Shown here: positions 62,108 through 64,000 of the stretch, piece by piece
Layout of the letters: every line of letters starts with the position of its first letter
Numbering within the stretch: position 1 is the first letter of the stretch
DNA from: Bremerella sp. JC817
Lineage (GTDB): Bacteria > Planctomycetota > Planctomycetia > Pirellulales > Pirellulaceae
Assembly (NCBI RefSeq): GCF_040718835.1
Contig: NZ_JBFEFG010000253.1
Coordinates: 1 to 64,000 of the forward strand
Reading direction: 5' to 3'
DNA: 64,000 bases
The notes under the pieces: generated by a model
The model's input: only the letters and a program-made list of their open reading frames with translations
Databases searched by the model: none
What the model was told of the DNA's origin: nothing
Translations under genes and position numbers: made by a program

Positions 62108-62711
62108 TCCGTTTTCAACGCGATTCACTCGCCCCGGCAGCCTGCCGTTTCTGTTTCCCAAGGGAAGCTCGATCGATCGATTGGTGGCTCGATTTGAAGC
62201 GACCGGGTACCAAGGAGCAATCGTCGGTCCACATGGCAGCGGCAAGTCGACCCTGCTCGAAACGCTGCATTTGCGGTGGTCGAAAATGGGCATCACCGAG
62301 CAACGTGTCCGACTGACAGCATCGCAAAAGTGCCAGACGATCGAATGGAATACGCTTGGGCCTGATTCGATCCTGGTGATCGATGGCTTCGAGCAGCTAT
62401 CGTTCTGGCGGCAACGATGGATCCGCTGGCGCTGTCGGCGACAACGTTCGCGATTGCTGGTGACATGCCACGCACCCTGTGGGATTTCGGTCGTACTGCG
62501 TACGCAAGCCGATTGGGAACTGGCTCGAACGCTGGCAGGCGTACTACTGGAAAGGGACGCAACGGCTTACGAAAACGAGTTGCGCAAGATCTGGGACGAG
62601 CAGCCCGGCGATATTCGGGCCTATTTCTTCCGGTTGTATCACTGGTGCGAGTCACAACGAATCTATCAGCCGATGGGCGATAGCTATCCCCCGCAAAGTT
62701 TGCCTGTCTGA
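62094..62711 (+). CDS. Small P-loop NTPase
   Basis: A 205-residue protein. The ATG at 62094 has GGAAGGA nine bases upstream; a GTG at 62088 is possible. Walker A is GPHGSGKSTLLETL (about residues 43-56), the Walker B-like stretch is SILVIDGFEQLSFW, and a very basic RQRWIRWRCRRQRSRLLVTCH segment follows (sensor-1-like LLVTCHAP). The C-terminal half is helical. Resembles small AAA/ATPase-type proteins encoded next to membrane proteins; no exact family recognised. Third gene of the overlapping operon. Confidence 0.72.
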   Translation: MMQRNPFSTRFTRPGSLPFLFPKGSSIDRLVARFEATGYQGAIVGPHGSGKSTLLETLHLRWSKMGITEQRVRLTASQKCQTIEWNTLGPDSILVIDGFEQLSFWRQRWIRWRCRRQRSRLLVTCHAPCGISVVLRTQADWELARTLAGVLLERDATAYENELRKIWDEQPGDIRAYFFRLYHWCESQRIYQPMGDSYPPQSLPV

Positions 62712-62945
62712 AACGGATTGGCTGATCGCTATCTGCTTCGTGCTTGCGATTTCTTCGCCAGATAATCCCGAAGGCGACCTCTCGTGTCGAACTTGGGTAA
62801 ATCTACTGGATTTTTCCTGTTCTGGCTCATGGCTGTGATCTATTCTTCACCGTCCCATTTAGTCAACACGAGGCAGGAAGCCCGAATTTGGAGGATCGAC
62901 GGACCGACGACCTGATGCGTTTCCAACCGGAAGGATCGTTCCCGG

Positions 62946-64000
62946 ATGACTGCTTCGCCACTCAAAACCGTATTCACCTGGCTGGTATGCGGGCTGCTTG
63001 CCTTCAATAACCCTGGCACCGTCCAAGCTTGCTGGCTGACCGACTGGATGTGGGGCACGAGCGAGGAATATCCTGTCGCTCCACCGGTCATCACGACGAA
63101 CTACCCGGTTTATCCAGCAACCGTTCAGGCCAACTACCAGCCATCGGTCGTTGGTTCGTGCCCGCCACCTGCTGGCGTGACCACGGCCGGTTATGCACCG
63201 CAAATGAACTACAACTCGCAGTATCTGCGGGTTCCTACGACCGTCTATCGCCCGGTTCCTGTTTATCAAAACAACTCGGCCGGTGTGCCAGTTGTTGGAT
63301 ATCAGGGCTGCACCACGACTCGCTACCAGGTCCAACGCACGCCAGCTCCTGGCTATGCTGCTGCCCCGGTCGGTTCAAGCTGTGGTTGTGCTTCGGCAGG
63401 CTATAACGCTCCGGTTGCTCCGGCACCGGGCGCGACGATCACCCAGCCAGCTCCAGGCAACTGGGTGCCACGCACCGATCAGCAGGTTCCGCAAACTTAC
63501 GCTCCGCCGCAGACCTACCAGCCGCAACCGCAGCCTCAGGTCATCCAGCAGCCTGCTCCAACGACTCCGTCGTATGGTGCTGGCGGTTCGCTCTACTCGG
63601 AGCCGCCTCCGTCGACGGTTCCTGGTCCTTCGCGTTTCAACTTGGGTCCTACGACTCAGCCACAAACGACCGATCCGGCCAACAATCGGCCTTCGCTGCG
63701 ACCTGAAATGGAAGGTCCGGCACTGAACAGCTCGAGCGGTGCTTCGTATCAGGCTCCGGCAACTACCATGCCGCCGGTCAACCGCTACATTCCTCAGGGA
63801 GTCACCAGCCAGCGGCCAACCGCGACGACGGCAACACCTTCGTCGACGGCCCCGGCAGGCAGCGGTAACTATCAGGTGACTCCAGTGACACCGATTCCAG
63901 ACCCACAGTTCTCGACTTCCGGACCAAGCAACGAGGCACCTCGCCTGCTTGATCCTCGCGACAAGACGGCTGGTCTCGATCTGCGTGGTACGATCATCCC
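62946..64000 (+). CDS. Pro/Gln/Tyr-rich exported protein, cut by window end
   Basis: At least 351 residues, running open to the last base. It starts MTASPLKTVFTWLVCGLLAF with a signal peptide cleaved after about residue 29 (TVQA-C). The mature part is low-complexity: repeats of Pro-Ala, TYQPQPQPQ, GYAAAPVG and a CGC triplet (SSCGCASAGY), with Tyr and Val/Pro pairs resembling adhesive or cell-surface proteins. GGAAGGA lies upstream of the ATG. The C-terminus and any anchoring signal lie beyond the window. It is 234 bases after the P-loop gene. Confidence 0.78.
   Translation, partial: MTASPLKTVFTWLVCGLLAFNNPGTVQACWLTDWMWGTSEEYPVAPPVITTNYPVYPATVQANYQPSVVGSCPPPAGVTTAGYAPQMNYNSQYLRVPTTVYRPVPVYQNNSAGVPVVGYQGCTTTRYQVQRTPAPGYAAAPVGSSCGCASAGYNAPVAPAPGATITQPAPGNWVPRTDQQVPQTYAPPQTYQPQPQPQVIQQPAPTTPSYGAGGSLYSEPPPSTVPGPSRFNLGPTTQPQTTDPANNRPSLRPEMEGPALNSSSGASYQAPATTMPPVNRYIPQGVTSQRPTATTATPSSTAPAGSGNYQVTPVTPIPDPQFSTSGPSNEAPRLLDPRDKTAGLDLRGTII

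Overview
The window reads as a chromosomal segment of a planctomycete, most likely of the Pirellulaceae (Blastopirellula, Bremerella or Rhodopirellula relatives). The support is indirect: three DUF1559 proteins with a pseudopilin-type N-terminus, small lipoproteins paired with two of them, an mraZ without the usual dcw cluster, KdsB of the LPS/KDO pathway, DUF1844 and DUF3592 proteins, and a type IV pilus-like cluster with extra low-complexity regions. The window starts in a 16S rRNA gene on the minus strand, so a database match of that gene would settle the taxonomy. No phage, insertion sequence, CRISPR array or integrase was seen; this looks like core chromosome.

Layout. 0.1-1.6 kb: 16S rRNA (minus), with a 0.67 kb upstream spacer rich in dyads. 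2.3-8.6 kb: small exported proteins, a Tat-type sugar-phosphate isomerase, a convergent XylR-type (AraC) regulator, a DUF1559/lipoprotein pair and a DUF423 membrane protein. 8.7-14.5 kb: lipoprotein, glmS, kdsB, pyrG and a DUF1844 protein, covering amino-sugar, KDO and CTP supply. 14.6-18.7 kb: a second DUF1559/lipoprotein pair, then mraZ divergent from a FabF-type ketosynthase; the spacer holds three copies of a TGGG-N7-CCCA motif. 18.8-21.4 kb: tRNA-Leu(GAG), a GAF/SpoIIE phosphatase and an unknown protein. 21.4-24.6 kb: three-gene pnt transhydrogenase operon. 25.2-28.0 kb: rplM-rpsI, then holB-tmk convergent to them. 28.2-35.7 kb: a WYL regulator overlapping a TolC-family lipoprotein, a DUF892 ferritin-like protein and a GH38-like protein.

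36.1-46.9 kb: the most distinctive block. A promoter precedes a PilM-like protein with a PilN-like membrane segment fused to it, followed by two single-pass proteins rich in Gly/Met linkers in PilO/PilP positions, a strong terminator, and a 1373-residue PilQ/GspD-type secretin with TPR-like repeats. Together they look like the inner-membrane platform and outer-membrane pore of a divergent type IV pilus or type II secretion machine; no motor ATPase, PilC or pilin gene is in the window.

47-64 kb: a second DUF423 protein, an AI-2E family transporter, a cysteine desulfurase-like protein whose catalytic loop lacks the usual cysteine position, a third DUF1559 protein, tadA, a two-FHA protein, an operon of an OYE-family oxidoreductase with a UvrD/PcrA helicase, a free-standing RNA polymerase alpha-CTD-like protein, a PQQ-type beta-propeller, a three-gene overlapping operon (DUF3592-type membrane protein, small beta protein, P-loop protein) and a Pro/Gln/Tyr-rich exported protein cut by the window end.
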